DNA from: Pseudomonadota bacterium
GTDB lineage: Bacteria; Pseudomonadota; Gammaproteobacteria; GCA-001735895
Length of the DNA stretch: 40,476 nt
Direction: 5' to 3'
Assembly (NCBI GenBank): GCA_022566015.1
Contig: JADFJT010000012.1
Location: 1-40,476, forward strand
How positions within the stretch are numbered: the stretch's first letter is position 1; each line of letters starts with the position of its first letter. Both the position numbers and the translations under genes were made by a program. The notes beneath the pieces were generated by a model. That model worked only from the letters and a program-made list of their open reading frames with translations. It was not told where the DNA came from and made no database searches. This document shows positions 8,595 to 18,200 of this stretch, piece by piece.

Positions 8595-11500
8595 GCAGGG
8601 CGCAATATCCAGTTAGTCTAGATGCGGCAGCCACGCTCGAAATCGACCTGACTGGAATCAAACTCATCGAGGCGAGCGCAGGAACCGGTAAAACCTATAC
8701 CATTGCCAACCTTTACCTACGCCATATTCTCGCCGGACGTGACCCAGGCAAATTGCTGGTAGTCACCTTCACCAATGCCGCTACAGAGGAATTACGCGGA
8801 CGAATTCGCGCCCGACTACGCGACACGCTGTTATTACTGCAACAACCCACAGCGAACAAGGATGAATTTTTGACGCTATTGTTGTCGCAGTGGCAAGACC
8901 ACGATGGTGAAACACAAAAGGCCCAGCTACGCCGACTGCAACTGGCCTTACGCTGTATGGACGAAGCCGCTATCTATACTATTCACAGCTTTTGCCAGCG
9001 CGCCCTGACCGACCATGCATTTTACAGCGGTCAATCCTTCGAAGTCACATTGCTGGATGATGACCGTTTGTTATGGGAGCAGGCGCTGAAAGACTGGTGG
9101 CGAAAACAAAGCTATTCGCTCGACAGCACCGACTGGCATCTTTTTAAAACCTGCCTGGTCGATTTACCCAGACTACTGAAGTGGCAAGCCCAAATCAGGA
9201 CCAATCCAGCCCACAGATTATTGCCCGATGTGAAACAAAATCTGGCCTCCCTATACGCTACCTGGCGCGAAAAAAAACCGGAAATGCATGCGCTGGCGTC
9301 ACAGTGGAAAAAGCAAAAGAATGAAATACTGGAAATTCTACAGCTATCTCCCGCGCTGAGCCGTAACGCCAAATTACCTTACCATGCCGACAATTTGCCG
9401 GGTTGCTTCGAGCAATGGGATAATTATTTTAACTCGGATCAATTGCTAATTATTCCTGACTCGCTCAAATACCTGTCGAGTGCCTGCCTGGTCGAAAATT
9501 CTACTGCGAAAAAGAAACACTCGGATGCGAAGCTGGAAAACGACTTTTTTCTCAACGTGCAACAGGCACTCGTCTCCGTGCAGAATTTCTACCGTCAATT
9601 CAGAGCGCGCGCGCTGATCGAGGCGCATGACTTTTCAACCCAAAGCGTTCGATTACAAAAACGCGACTCTCGTACTCTTGCCTACCAGGATCAACTCACA
9701 CTGTTACTCGAGGCCCTACAGGGCGCCCATGGTGAGGTACTCGGTCAGTCCCTTCGCGATCGTTTTCCGGTCGCGATGATCGACGAGTTCCAGGATACCG
9801 ACTCGATTCAATACGGCATTTTTCATCGGTTATATTTTAATCACGAGCAGACCAGCCTGACCCTGATCGGCGACCCCAAACAGGCAATTTATAGTTTTCG
9901 CGGCGGCGATATTTTTACCTACATGAGAGCAAAAAGTGAAGCCAGTGTGCAGCATTATTCGCTGCAAACCAACTGGCGTTCCGAGGCACCGTTAATCCGG
10001 GCGGTAAACAGCCTGTTCGGGGGTCGAGAGGCCCCGTTTATCTACGCCGATTCGATCGATTTTAACCCGGCATTACCCGCACCAAAGGAACATAAGCTAC
10101 CGCTACTAATCGATAATTCAGCGACTTTTCCACTGACTATCTGGCGTATTCCACTCAATCAAAAACAAAAACCTCTCAGCAAAGATGATGCCCGCGAAAT
10201 ACTGCACCAGGCCACCGCAAACGAAATCGCGCGATTGATCCAGGGCGGCGAAAAGGGTCAGGTTAAACTGGGCGAAAATCGATTACGCAGTGCCGATATT
10301 GCGGTACTGGTGCGCTCTGGCTACGAGGGTAACGCGCTGCGAACAGTACTTTCGGAAAAAGGCATTAAGGCGGTCACCATAGGTCGCGAAAGTGTGTTCG
10401 ACAGCGAAGAGGCGAGCGGCCTGTTCGATTTGTTACGAGCGATCGTCGACTATCGTGACCGACGGCGCTTGCGCAGTGCGCTCGGCAGTTCCCTGCTCGA
10501 ACTGGACTACCTCGCTATTGCCGAGGTAATCGACGACGAAAATGCCTGGCAATCCTGGTTGGAAAAAATCCGTGCCCTGCATCAAATATGGAAAAAGAAC
10601 AATTTTATCGTGATGTTTCAACACCTTTTACTAGAATTGAAAATTGGTGCACAGCTGGCAACGAGTACCCAGGCCGACAGGCGCCTGACCAATTTGCTAC
10701 ATATCGCCGAATTATTGCAACAACAGTCTCGGGCAAGTCCCGGCCTCGACGCCCTGCTTGGCTGGTATCAGCGGCAGATATCCCAGAGCGCGGGCGAGGC
10801 ATCCGAACTACGCCTCGAAAGCGACGAAGCACTGGTCAAGATAGTCACAATTCATAGTAGCAAGGGGCTGGAATACCCTGTGGTTTTTATTCCCTATCTG
10901 TGGGGTTGTAATCCGACTGACTTGTCTGGCGATTCACTGCTTCGATTCCACGACCAGGATAATAACCTGGTGGTCGATCTGGGGTCACCAGATTTTGTTC
11001 GACACGGTTACATTGCCGAAAAAGAGCGCCTCGCCGAAGACATCCGCGTGGCTTATGTGGCGATCACTCGGGCACGCAGTAAAGTCTACCTGGCCTGGGG
11101 CGAGGTTGGGGCGAAAGGAGAAACCGCAAAATCTGGCCTGGCCTATTTGCTTCACCCGCATCAGACATCCGACGAGTTGGTTGATCAGTTACCCGCAGCC
11201 TTTAACAAATCAGCCAATCTGGATGACGATCTTGAGACTTTGCGAGTCGCTGCCGAGGGTACGATTGAAATCATAGCCGTCCCCGAGGAATCCGATTTTA
11301 AACCTCGGACGGCCCGAAAACGCACTCAAGCACCGCTAGAAGTTTCCCAATTCAACGCCAGATCATCCACCGCCTGGCGCATCGGCAGTTTCAGTTCGCT
11401 TACACAGGATATTCACCAGGTCGCTCACAGGGGAAGTAAAAACAAAGGCGATGATCCGATACTCGATTTTCCTGCCGGTAGCCATGTGGGTCTGCTATTG

Positions 11501-12190
11501 CACTCGGTACTCGAACACCTCGATTTCCAACAGGATATCCCATCTCAGTGTGACCAGCTGCTACCCCCTATCACGCGACGATATGGACTCGAATCGGCTC
11601 GCCATCAGGCGACGATTTCGAGCTGGATGGAAACGTTGGTGAAATGCCCTCTGAGTGACGATGGTCTATCCTTATCAAAACTCTCACCCGAGCAGCGATT
11701 AAACGAGTTATCGTTCGATTTTGGCCTGGATCATCTGGATATTAACCGGCTAAATACCTGGTTTGCCCGGACTGGGGAACAGCAACTAGAGCCCATCAGT
11801 GGGCGTGATTTTCGCGGCCTGGTCACCGGCGTAATCGACCTGGTTTTTGAATACCAGGGTAAATACTATATCGCGGACTATAAGAGCAATTTTCTCGGCG
11901 GTCGCATCGACGACTATGCGCCTGACAAGCTAAGGCGTGCTATGGACGACCGGCGCTATGACCTGCAATACCTGCTGTATTCAATTGCTTTACACCGTTA
12001 TCTGTCGCAACGGATTCCAGATTATCGATACGAGCAACATTTTGGTGGGGTCTACTACCTGTTTATACGCGCGATGCGACCACAATACGGCCCTGCCTAC
12101 GGCGTCTTTTTTGACTTGCCGGACCGACGCAAACTGGAATCTCTGGATCGGCTATTGATGGCACCGCCAGAATCGGAATTTAACCGGTGA
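8591..12190 (+). CDS. recB: RecBCD enzyme, beta subunit RecB (helicase-nuclease)
   Basis: 1199 residues, the normal RecB size. It is a UvrD-family SF1A 3'-5' helicase: Walker A EASAGTGKT near residues 28-35, the motif II-like IDEFQDTD, GDPKQAIYSFRGGD, and HSSKGLEYPVVF. The C-terminal nuclease has the RecB motif: D1083 in GVIDLVF, and D1096 with K1098 in IADYKSN, matching the catalytic Asp-Asp-Lys of E. coli RecB. It therefore appears fully active. It overlaps recC by ATGA at the front and recD by GTGA at the back, so the three subunits are probably made from one message. Confidence 0.97.
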   Translation: MSRAQYPVSLDAAATLEIDLTGIKLIEASAGTGKTYTIANLYLRHILAGRDPGKLLVVTFTNAATEELRGRIRARLRDTLLLLQQPTANKDEFLTLLLSQWQDHDGETQKAQLRRLQLALRCMDEAAIYTIHSFCQRALTDHAFYSGQSFEVTLLDDDRLLWEQALKDWWRKQSYSLDSTDWHLFKTCLVDLPRLLKWQAQIRTNPAHRLLPDVKQNLASLYATWREKKPEMHALASQWKKQKNEILEILQLSPALSRNAKLPYHADNLPGCFEQWDNYFNSDQLLIIPDSLKYLSSACLVENSTAKKKHSDAKLENDFFLNVQQALVSVQNFYRQFRARALIEAHDFSTQSVRLQKRDSRTLAYQDQLTLLLEALQGAHGEVLGQSLRDRFPVAMIDEFQDTDSIQYGIFHRLYFNHEQTSLTLIGDPKQAIYSFRGGDIFTYMRAKSEASVQHYSLQTNWRSEAPLIRAVNSLFGGREAPFIYADSIDFNPALPAPKEHKLPLLIDNSATFPLTIWRIPLNQKQKPLSKDDAREILHQATANEIARLIQGGEKGQVKLGENRLRSADIAVLVRSGYEGNALRTVLSEKGIKAVTIGRESVFDSEEASGLFDLLRAIVDYRDRRRLRSALGSSLLELDYLAIAEVIDDENAWQSWLEKIRALHQIWKKNNFIVMFQHLLLELKIGAQLATSTQADRRLTNLLHIAELLQQQSRASPGLDALLGWYQRQISQSAGEASELRLESDEALVKIVTIHSSKGLEYPVVFIPYLWGCNPTDLSGDSLLRFHDQDNNLVVDLGSPDFVRHGYIAEKERLAEDIRVAYVAITRARSKVYLAWGEVGAKGETAKSGLAYLLHPHQTSDELVDQLPAAFNKSANLDDDLETLRVAAEGTIEIIAVPEESDFKPRTARKRTQAPLEVSQFNARSSTAWRIGSFSSLTQDIHQVAHRGSKNKGDDPILDFPAGSHVGLLLHSVLEHLDFQQDIPSQCDQLLPPITRRYGLESARHQATISSWMETLVKCPLSDDGLSLSKLSPEQRLNELSFDFGLDHLDINRLNTWFARTGEQQLEPISGRDFRGLVTGVIDLVFEYQGKYYIADYKSNFLGGRIDDYAPDKLRRAMDDRRYDLQYLLYSIALHRYLSQRIPDYRYEQHFGGVYYLFIRAMRPQYGPAYGVFFDLPDRRKLESLDRLLMAPPESEFNR

Positions 12191-14013
12191 AACACTTGCT
12201 AGAAACACTGGTAAGACAGGGCGATATATCGGGCCTGAGTTATGGTTTTGCACGTTTTATCGCCGAGCAATCGGCCTGCGAATTCGATAGTCTGCTAGCC
12301 TATAGTGCAGCACTGGTGAGCGAAAGCAATCAGAACGGCGATGTCTGTGTTGATCTGCAGCAGTATATCGACCAACCGCTATTTGATTCAGAGTATCTTG
12401 TGCCAGGGCAATTGCCTGTTGGCCAGAGCCTGGAACAATGGCAACAAGTCCTGTTGGAAAGCCCCTGTGTGGGCAACCCGGGTGAGGAAGCGCCACTAAT
12501 CCTGGAAAACCAGCGCCTTTACCTGAACCGATACTGGTACTACGAAAGCCGGGTGGCCGAGATGATTACCAGGCGGCTTGAATCGCGACCTGAAATCAAT
12601 CCCAAGCTGTCGCAGAAACTCGACTTACTGTTTCCTGACAGTCCCCAGAAAACATCACCAGACGAACAAAAACTAGCCGTTGCTCTGGCAGCATCACACC
12701 GGTTCGTGGTGATTTCCGGGGGACCGGGAACCGGTAAAACCAGCACCGTAATTAAGATACTGGCTGTTTTGCTCGGACAGCAAAGCGATTTACGCATCAA
12801 ACTGGCGGCCCCAACAGGCAAGGCGGCAGCCCGGATGATGGAATCGATCCAGCTTCGCATCGAAGATTATTTTATTGAACCCGATATCAGGAAATTAATA
12901 CCTCGGCAAGCCTGCACAATTCATCGATTGCTCGGCTACGGTCACCGGAGCTTTCAATATAATAATAGCAACCCTTTAGCATTAGACTGTTTGGTCATCG
13001 ACGAGGCTTCGATGATCGATTTGACGCTAATGTATCGATTGCTAGAGGCGCTCCCCGAACATGCACGGATTATTTTGCTGGGCGACAGGGATCAACTGGC
13101 CTCGGTGGCCGCCGGTAATGTACTAGGCGATATAACTGGCCATGGGCAAGATATTGGTTACTCCCCATCACAGGCCGCCCAACTCGCATCCCTGACTGAT
13201 TCGTTGGAGCAGACTATTCCTGTCTCGGCCCAACCCAGCGCGATTGCCGATTCGATTGCACTGCTGACACAAAGCTATCGATTTAGCCAGGATAGTGGCA
13301 TTGGCAGACTAGCCAGACTGATCAATAAAGGCGCGGGTAAGGAAATGATCGCACACCTGCAAACGCCAGATTCTGAAATTATCTGGTACCTGCCGGATGC
13401 CGATCACCTCCACCCCTCAGCCATAGACTGGATGCTTGAAGCCTATCAGCCCGTTGTGAACAATGACAATATTGAGCAAGCGCTGACCGCTTTTGAACAG
13501 TCCAGGGTTTTATGTGCGGTTCGATCAGGGCCGTTTGGCATCGAAGAAATTAATCGCCTGGTCGAGGCCCGTATGCGTTCAGTGCAATGGATAGATGCCG
13601 GAGATGATTTCCGGGGCAAACCGATACTAATCACTGCAAATGATTACGAACTCGATTTGTTTAATGGCGATACTGGAATCTTGTGGCCCGATGAACTCGG
13701 AAATTTACGCGCCTGTTTTCGCTCGGCCGATGGAGGTATTCGTCGGCTGTCAATTTTTCACCTGCCCGATCACGTGACCGCCTGGGCGATGACGGTTCAT
13801 AAATCGCAGGGTTCGGAATTTGACTCGGTGTTACTGGTATTGCCATCACAGGCGGGTAACAACGCCTTAAACCGGGAATTGCTATACACCGGCGTTACGC
13901 GCGCGCGCGCTCAATTACGCCTCCACGCCAGTGAGCCCGCGTTGTTAAGCGCAATTGATAACATCACTCAAAGGCACTCGGGTTTAGCCCAGAAACTAGG
14001 GTGGTATACATAG
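12187..14013 (+). CDS. recD: RecBCD enzyme, alpha subunit RecD (5'-3' helicase)
   Basis: 608 residues, starting at GTG within the recB stop (GTGA overlap). It is an SF1B helicase with Walker A GGPGTGKT at 178-185, a motif II LVIDEASMIDL, the GDRDQLASV segment, and a C-terminal motif VI region TVHKSQGSEFDSV...LYTGVTRAR. RecD is the fast 5'-3' motor of RecBCD, and its presence usually means the nuclease is Chi-regulated. The N-terminal ~150 residues are the RecB/RecC-binding domain. It is the last gene of the recCBD run; no T-rich hairpin was seen after the stop. Confidence 0.96.
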   Translation: MKHLLETLVRQGDISGLSYGFARFIAEQSACEFDSLLAYSAALVSESNQNGDVCVDLQQYIDQPLFDSEYLVPGQLPVGQSLEQWQQVLLESPCVGNPGEEAPLILENQRLYLNRYWYYESRVAEMITRRLESRPEINPKLSQKLDLLFPDSPQKTSPDEQKLAVALAASHRFVVISGGPGTGKTSTVIKILAVLLGQQSDLRIKLAAPTGKAAARMMESIQLRIEDYFIEPDIRKLIPRQACTIHRLLGYGHRSFQYNNSNPLALDCLVIDEASMIDLTLMYRLLEALPEHARIILLGDRDQLASVAAGNVLGDITGHGQDIGYSPSQAAQLASLTDSLEQTIPVSAQPSAIADSIALLTQSYRFSQDSGIGRLARLINKGAGKEMIAHLQTPDSEIIWYLPDADHLHPSAIDWMLEAYQPVVNNDNIEQALTAFEQSRVLCAVRSGPFGIEEINRLVEARMRSVQWIDAGDDFRGKPILITANDYELDLFNGDTGILWPDELGNLRACFRSADGGIRRLSIFHLPDHVTAWAMTVHKSQGSEFDSVLLVLPSQAGNNALNRELLYTGVTRARAQLRLHASEPALLSAIDNITQRHSGLAQKLGWYT

Positions 14014-14186
14014 CCTTCCGCATTCGTCTCTCTTTCTTCTGATACTTCATCCACAGAAAGCTTAAGCCAGTAATCCGCCTTGATTAACTGTCGTTTTGTA
14101 CTAAAAACACTGGGTAAGCACATAAATAATTATTAGGATCCTTCATTGTCCGCTTTAAACCTTTACCGCCTGGCTATGAGTCCGTC

Positions 14187-15878
14187 ATGAGTGGCAACTT
14201 TCTGGGCAAGGCCCTGATTGTTGACGACGAGATAATCGATCGCCGCACCTTGAAAACTCTGCTGACCAAGTTGAACTACGAAACGGTAGAAGCGACCAAC
14301 GGGCAGGAGGCGATAGACCTGTTTAAACTCGAGCAACCCACTATCGTTTTCATGGACATCATGATGCCCAAAGTCGATGGTTACGAAGCGACCCGACAGA
14401 TAAAAGCCGCGGCGGGGAATCGCTTCATACCAGTTATTTTTCTAACCGCATTCACCGATCAGGATTCCCTGAACCAATGTATTGAGGCCGGAGGCGACGA
14501 TTTTCTTATCAAACCATATGACCCTTTTCATCTGCAAAGCAAAATTCAGACGATGCTACGAATTTCATTGCTGCACCAGAAATTACAGGGCATGTATAGC
14601 AGGATAAATCGCGAACAGGAGATTGCAGAGTCAGTTTTCACCAATGCGATTCAAATTTCTAATATTGAGAACCCAAATATTCAAAATTGTATTCGGCCAG
14701 CCAGTACCTTTAGTGGCGACATGATATTGTCAGCTTATGCCCCTTCGCGGGATTTATTCTATATGATTGGTGATTTTACTGGCCACGGTTTATCCGCCGC
14801 ACTGGGCGCCCTGCCAGTTTCAGAAGTTTTTCGGGCTATGGTCTCCAAGGGATTCGACGGGGAGGATATTCTTACCGCAATTAACAAAAAATTAAAATCG
14901 CTTTTACCCTCGGGTATGTTTTTCGGCACGCAACTGGTGGTTGTCAATCACGACCTTGAGCATGCGCGAATTTTCAATGCCGGGATGCCCGACATATTAA
15001 TTGTCGATGGCCTTAACAACACTATCAAGCATAGGATCAAATCGCGCGGTCTTCCACTGGGTATAGTCGAATCCATAGACCCCAAAGATATTGTCCGGTA
15101 TGTTCCCATAAAACCGAACGACCGCATTTTTATGTATAGCGATGGCCTGACCGAGGCCAGAAATCAGAACGACCACGAGTTTGGCGAGCAGCGCCTGGAG
15201 CAGGCTATCCTCGGTGCAGCTGATAATAATTCATTTAAGCAGATATTTACCGATCTGGATGCGTTTTGCGGCACGACCGCACTAGCCGATGACGTGACTC
15301 TGGTTGAAATTACCTGTGTTCATGGACTTTTTCCCAGGACCGATCCCGAGTACATTTCTCAGAGTAGAAAGGAGCGGCATGAAGATAGAGGAGACTGGAG
15401 CTTATCGATGAGATTTAACGGCGCTCGTTTGCGCGAAACCAATCCGATCCCCATTCTGATGAACCATATTGTGGAACTGGAAGGCGCCCATACCGAACGG
15501 CAAGCGTTGTTTACGATAATGACCGAACTGTATGTGAATGCGCTGGATCATGGTGTATTGGGCCTCAATTCGAGTCTGAAGTCTGACCCTTCGGGATTTG
15601 CCAGCTATTTCGAAGACCGTGAGAAAAAACTAAAGGCGCTCGACTCCGGGTATGTAAAATTCGATATAGCAATAAATAAATCCGACCGAGTACGCAATAT
15701 TACGATCCAGCTTGAAGATAGCGGCGATGGCTTCGATTATAAAAACTATAAAGCCTCTTCCGATGACCTCGCGTTGAGTGGCCGCGGAATACTGTTACTC
15801 GAAGAGTTATGCGACTCTCTCCAGTACTTTGGCAATGGAAATATCGCAAGAGCCATATTTAGCTGGAACACTGAATAA
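14187..15878 (+). CDS. Response regulator with PP2C phosphatase and anti-sigma-type kinase domains (HsbR/CrsR-like)
   Basis: 563 residues in three parts. Residues 1-125 are a receiver with acidic pocket D13/D14, phospho-acceptor D57 and K109. Residues ~165-380 are a SpoIIE/PP2C phosphatase with metal ligands in SGDM (D178), GDFTGHG (D196) and MYSDGLTEA. From ~415 to the end is a GHKL ATPase of the anti-sigma kinase type: N-box ELYVNALDHG, G1 EDSGDGFD, and GRGILLLEELCD. This architecture matches P. aeruginosa HsbR and Shewanella CrsR, which phosphorylate and dephosphorylate a STAS-domain antagonist to control a sigma or anti-sigma factor. No STAS protein gene or cognate histidine kinase lies beside it. 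The start is ATG with no clear ribosome binding site. Confidence 0.9.
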   Translation: MSGNFLGKALIVDDEIIDRRTLKTLLTKLNYETVEATNGQEAIDLFKLEQPTIVFMDIMMPKVDGYEATRQIKAAAGNRFIPVIFLTAFTDQDSLNQCIEAGGDDFLIKPYDPFHLQSKIQTMLRISLLHQKLQGMYSRINREQEIAESVFTNAIQISNIENPNIQNCIRPASTFSGDMILSAYAPSRDLFYMIGDFTGHGLSAALGALPVSEVFRAMVSKGFDGEDILTAINKKLKSLLPSGMFFGTQLVVVNHDLEHARIFNAGMPDILIVDGLNNTIKHRIKSRGLPLGIVESIDPKDIVRYVPIKPNDRIFMYSDGLTEARNQNDHEFGEQRLEQAILGAADNNSFKQIFTDLDAFCGTTALADDVTLVEITCVHGLFPRTDPEYISQSRKERHEDRGDWSLSMRFNGARLRETNPIPILMNHIVELEGAHTERQALFTIMTELYVNALDHGVLGLNSSLKSDPSGFASYFEDREKKLKALDSGYVKFDIAINKSDRVRNITIQLEDSGDGFDYKNYKASSDDLALSGRGILLLEELCDSLQYFGNGNIARAIFSWNTE

Positions 15879-15957
15879 TACAACGGACTCGCCAAATAAG
15901 AATTTTATCGCCAGGTTACATTTATTAAATGCTCCACAGCATGACACGTCTATTATT

Positions 15958-16587
15958 TCAGCGGCTTTTTAACTCGGATGCGACCAGAAAATCTATTATA
16001 TTTAACAGACGATCGAAACTGCCCGCCATGCCACCCGAAGTCATATATTTGCCGTTTACTATGACCGTTGGCACACCCGAATGGCCATAGCGCTTTTCTT
16101 TTTGATTATTTTTACGAATTTGCGTGTCAACCGGGAAAGAATTATATTGTTCTCGGAATTTACTTTGGTCTAGTCCCTGCGCTTCAATAAACTTGCCTAT
16201 CGCGTCGATGCTAGTCAGACGCTGGCGTTTAATATGAATAGCATCAAAAAACGCTTTATGAGTTTGGCTAGGTGCTCCCATCATTTTTAACGCATAAAAA
16301 GTCCGCGCATGTTCGATCCAGCGAGGGTTTAACGTCGATGGAACCTGCTCAAATATGACGCCCTCTGGCATCGTCTTAACCCATTTTTCGACATAGGGCT
16401 CAAAACGGAAGCAATGCGGGCAACCATACCAGAACAATTCGGTGACTACTATTTTCTCTGGATTCGTTGTCTTTACCACCGGATCGACGCGCCGGTAATC
16501 CACTCCTTCTTTAAACGCCTGCTGAGCAGAAACCTGGGTGGTGAACAACAGGGCTAATATTAGCCCCGGGAACCATTGTTTAAACAT
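15958..16587 (-). CDS. dsbA: Periplasmic thiol:disulfide oxidoreductase DsbA
   Basis: 209 residues. An N-terminal signal peptide (hydrophobic core ILALLFTT, probable cleavage after VSA) precedes a thioredoxin fold with an inserted helical domain. The active site is C56-P-H-C59, identical to the canonical DsbA CPHC, and the cis-proline loop is GVPTVIVNGKY. DsbA introduces disulfides into exported proteins and is re-oxidised by DsbB, which is not in this window. It lies downstream of cytochrome c4 on the same strand with about 160 nt between them. The pair next to engB/polA is a common gammaproteobacterial neighbourhood, and cytochrome c proteins need thiol redox balance in the periplasm. Confidence 0.95.
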   Translation of the reverse strand: MFKQWFPGLILALLFTTQVSAQQAFKEGVDYRRVDPVVKTTNPEKIVVTELFWYGCPHCFRFEPYVEKWVKTMPEGVIFEQVPSTLNPRWIEHARTFYALKMMGAPSQTHKAFFDAIHIKRQRLTSIDAIGKFIEAQGLDQSKFREQYNSFPVDTQIRKNNQKEKRYGHSGVPTVIVNGKYMTSGGMAGSFDRLLNIIDFLVASELKSR

Positions 16588-16660
16588 TGAAATACCTACC
16601 GGGGAGGATTATAAAATTGGCTGGTTTTCTCCCAGTCTCTGTTTAATGACCCCGAATTAA

Positions 16661-16678
16661 AGCAATAGTTTTATTGCT
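16661..16678 (-). terminator. Weak hairpin between cytochrome c4 gene and dsbA
   Basis: AGCAATA (16661-16667) and TATTGCT (16672-16678) form a perfect 7-bp stem with a 4-nt loop. On the minus strand it is followed only by TTAATT, and the stem is AU-rich. It may attenuate read-through from the cytochrome gene into dsbA, but it is a weak terminator. Confidence 0.3.
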
Positions 16679-16745
16679 ACTTAAATTAAGGAGTCTATGA
16701 ATAAGCCTGGGCGAATAAGGGGGCCCGTTAAATTGAGTCTTTGGT

Positions 16746-17354
16746 TTATTGAATGCCTGCAATATATGCCGCGACTGCCCTGATCTCCTGGTCCGTCATG
16801 CGCTTTGCCACATTACGCATGCTCTTGCCCCCGTCGTTTGCGCGCGATCCTGTCTGAAATTTTCTTAACTGCGCTTCGAGATACTCCGGGTGTTGTCCTC
16901 TTAACGAAGGATAACCGGCTGGCGCAATGCCTCCGCCACTTGGACTATGACAACTCATACAGGCAGCGACCGAAGTTTCGGTAATCCCGCCCCGGTAAAT
17001 ATTTTCCCCCAGGGCGACGAGCTTAGCATCAAATTTTACCGGCTTCATTTTTTGGCTGGAATAATAAGCAGCAATATCTTGCATGTCGATATCACTTAGC
17101 GTGCTGGCCATGCCTTTCATGACTGGATCGGCGCGATCGCCCGATTTGAAATCTTGCAATTGTTTAATCAGGTAAACTTCGTTCTGGCCAGCCAGATTAG
17201 GCCAGGTTCCGGTCGCACTATTACCGTCTACGCCATGGCAACCAGCGCACAGTGCGCTTTTTGCTTTACCGGCTTCGGGGTCACCCGCCAGCAATGCGAA
17301 TGACATTAAACTGGACACTCCTAGTAATATGGCTCCAATACGGCTCGATTTCAT
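16746..17354 (-). CDS. Cytochrome c4, di-haem periplasmic electron carrier
   Basis: 202 residues: a signal peptide of about 23 residues, then two similar cytochrome c domains. Haem attachment sites are C36-AGC-H40 (CAGCH) and C132-MSC-H136 (CMSCH), one per half. Methionines after each site (PVMKGM and KSMRNVAKRM) are probable axial ligands. The length and tandem layout are those of cytochrome c4, which passes electrons from the bc1 complex to terminal oxidases, often cbb3. The ATG has a strong AGGAG ribosome binding site 6 nt upstream. It is divergent from engB across about 95 nt. That gap holds a small inverted repeat, TGTAT-atc-ATACA (17398-17410), of unknown role. Confidence 0.94.
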   Translation of the reverse strand: MKSSRIGAILLGVSSLMSFALLAGDPEAGKAKSALCAGCHGVDGNSATGTWPNLAGQNEVYLIKQLQDFKSGDRADPVMKGMASTLSDIDMQDIAAYYSSQKMKPVKFDAKLVALGENIYRGGITETSVAACMSCHSPSGGGIAPAGYPSLRGQHPEYLEAQLRKFQTGSRANDGGKSMRNVAKRMTDQEIRAVAAYIAGIQ

Positions 17355-17448
17355 TATTTCTCCTGAGATAATACGGTGCGGAAATTAGGCGCGATAATGT
17401 ATATCATACACCAGCCCCTCGTTCAACTGGAGTAAAAAATAGAGTCCT

Positions 17449-18039
17449 GTGGCGAAGTTATTTCATCAAACTCAATTTCTAATCAGCGCTTTCGAACTCT
17501 CGCAGTTGCCCCCCGATCAGGGATTCGAGGTTGCTTTTGCCGGCCGCTCTAACGCCGGCAAGTCTACCGCGATCAATTGCCTGACACGACAGCATAAATT
17601 GTGCAAGACAAGCAAAACGCCGGGGCGTACGCAGCTAATCAATTTCTTTTCTCTGGACGAAAAGCGCAAGCTGGTCGATTTGCCTGGCTACGGATACGCC
17701 AGGGTATCGAAAAATTTGCGCAACCACTGGGATCAGGTACTGTCGACATTTTTGTTGGAGCGTGTCGCATTGCAAGGTCTTGTAATCGTGGTCGACATAC
17801 GTCGTGGCATCACCGAACTTGACCAGGCACTTATCGATATGGTCGGATCCAGTGTCGCGTTGCACATACTGTTGACAAAATCAGACAAACTCTCTCGTTC
17901 TGCTACCAAAAGTGCGATAAAGCAGGCACAGGAGCATCTGGGGAAGGGCGATCACAGTGTTTCCAGCCTGTCTGCATCAAGCCTGGAAGGACTCGATCAA
18001 CTGGAACGAAAGTGCGCACAATGGCTCGATTTTAGCTGA
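17449..18039 (+). CDS. engB: Ribosome-biogenesis GTPase EngB (YihA/YsxC)
   Basis: 196 residues from a GTG start. The G1 motif is GRSNAGKST (32-40), followed by the family-typical TSKTPGRTQLINFF, the G3 motif DLPGYGYA (77-84) and the G4 motif TKSD (143-146). EngB is a small TRAFAC GTPase needed for late assembly of the large ribosomal subunit. The gene converges with polA across about 400 nt holding a candidate small RNA, the same arrangement as yihA-spf-polA in E. coli. The minus-strand terminator hairpin lies just 15 nt beyond its stop codon. Confidence 0.95.
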   Translation: MAKLFHQTQFLISAFELSQLPPDQGFEVAFAGRSNAGKSTAINCLTRQHKLCKTSKTPGRTQLINFFSLDEKRKLVDLPGYGYARVSKNLRNHWDQVLSTFLLERVALQGLVIVVDIRRGITELDQALIDMVGSSVALHILLTKSDKLSRSATKSAIKQAQEHLGKGDHSVSSLSASSLEGLDQLERKCAQWLDFS

Positions 18040-18053
18040 TATCCTTTGCATAA

Positions 18054-18200
18054 TTAAAAAACCCTGGCAGTAAACTACCAGGGCTAAACGGTTAACCCGG
18101 ATGGGGTATCCGGATCATCGTCCGCTCATAGGAGGGAGAACGGACATTGCGCTGGGCTATAGCGCAAAATTTAGACTTTCCACCCGTGGGAAAGTTCCTT
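18054..18200 (-). ncRNA. Candidate small RNA with four C-rich-loop hairpins (Spot 42/ErsA position)
   Basis: On the minus strand a TATGAT box (18207-18202) would start RNA near 18200-18195. Four hairpins follow: ACUUUCC/GGAAAGU (18195-18175, loop CACGGGU); UUGCGCU/AGCGCAA (18167-18147, loop AUAGCCC); GUCCGUUC/GAGCGGAC (18145-18120, one wobble pair, loop UCCCUCCUAU); and CCGGAU/AUCCGG (18113-18097, loop ACCCC). A G+C-rich hairpin plus U-run closes it. Every loop holds CCC or is C-rich apart from the first, where a C precedes ACGGG; the third is complementary to a Shine-Dalgarno sequence. The location, between polA and a convergent engB and on the polA strand, is that of Spot 42 (spf) in enterics, ErsA in Pseudomonas, and, as I recall, sX13 beside polA in Xanthomonas. 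C-rich loops are a known feature of sX13. The -35 is not clear, and expression is inferred. Confidence 0.72.
18056..18083 (-). terminator. Intrinsic terminator of the candidate small RNA
   Basis: Minus-strand CCCTGG (18083-18078) pairs with CCAGGG (18067-18062), extended by two pairs beyond one mismatch, and is followed directly by TTTTTT (18061-18056) and AATTA. This is a textbook rho-independent terminator. It points away from polA and toward the end of engB, so it would end the small RNA or any polA read-through. Confidence 0.8.

Noticed and set aside
18054-18200. The same hairpins read as a plus-strand RNA with a GGAGGGA loop (Csr/Rsm-like)
   Set aside because: Hairpins fold on both strands, but the terminator U-run exists only on the minus strand, and the minus strand also has the -10-like box and the conserved orientation relative to polA.
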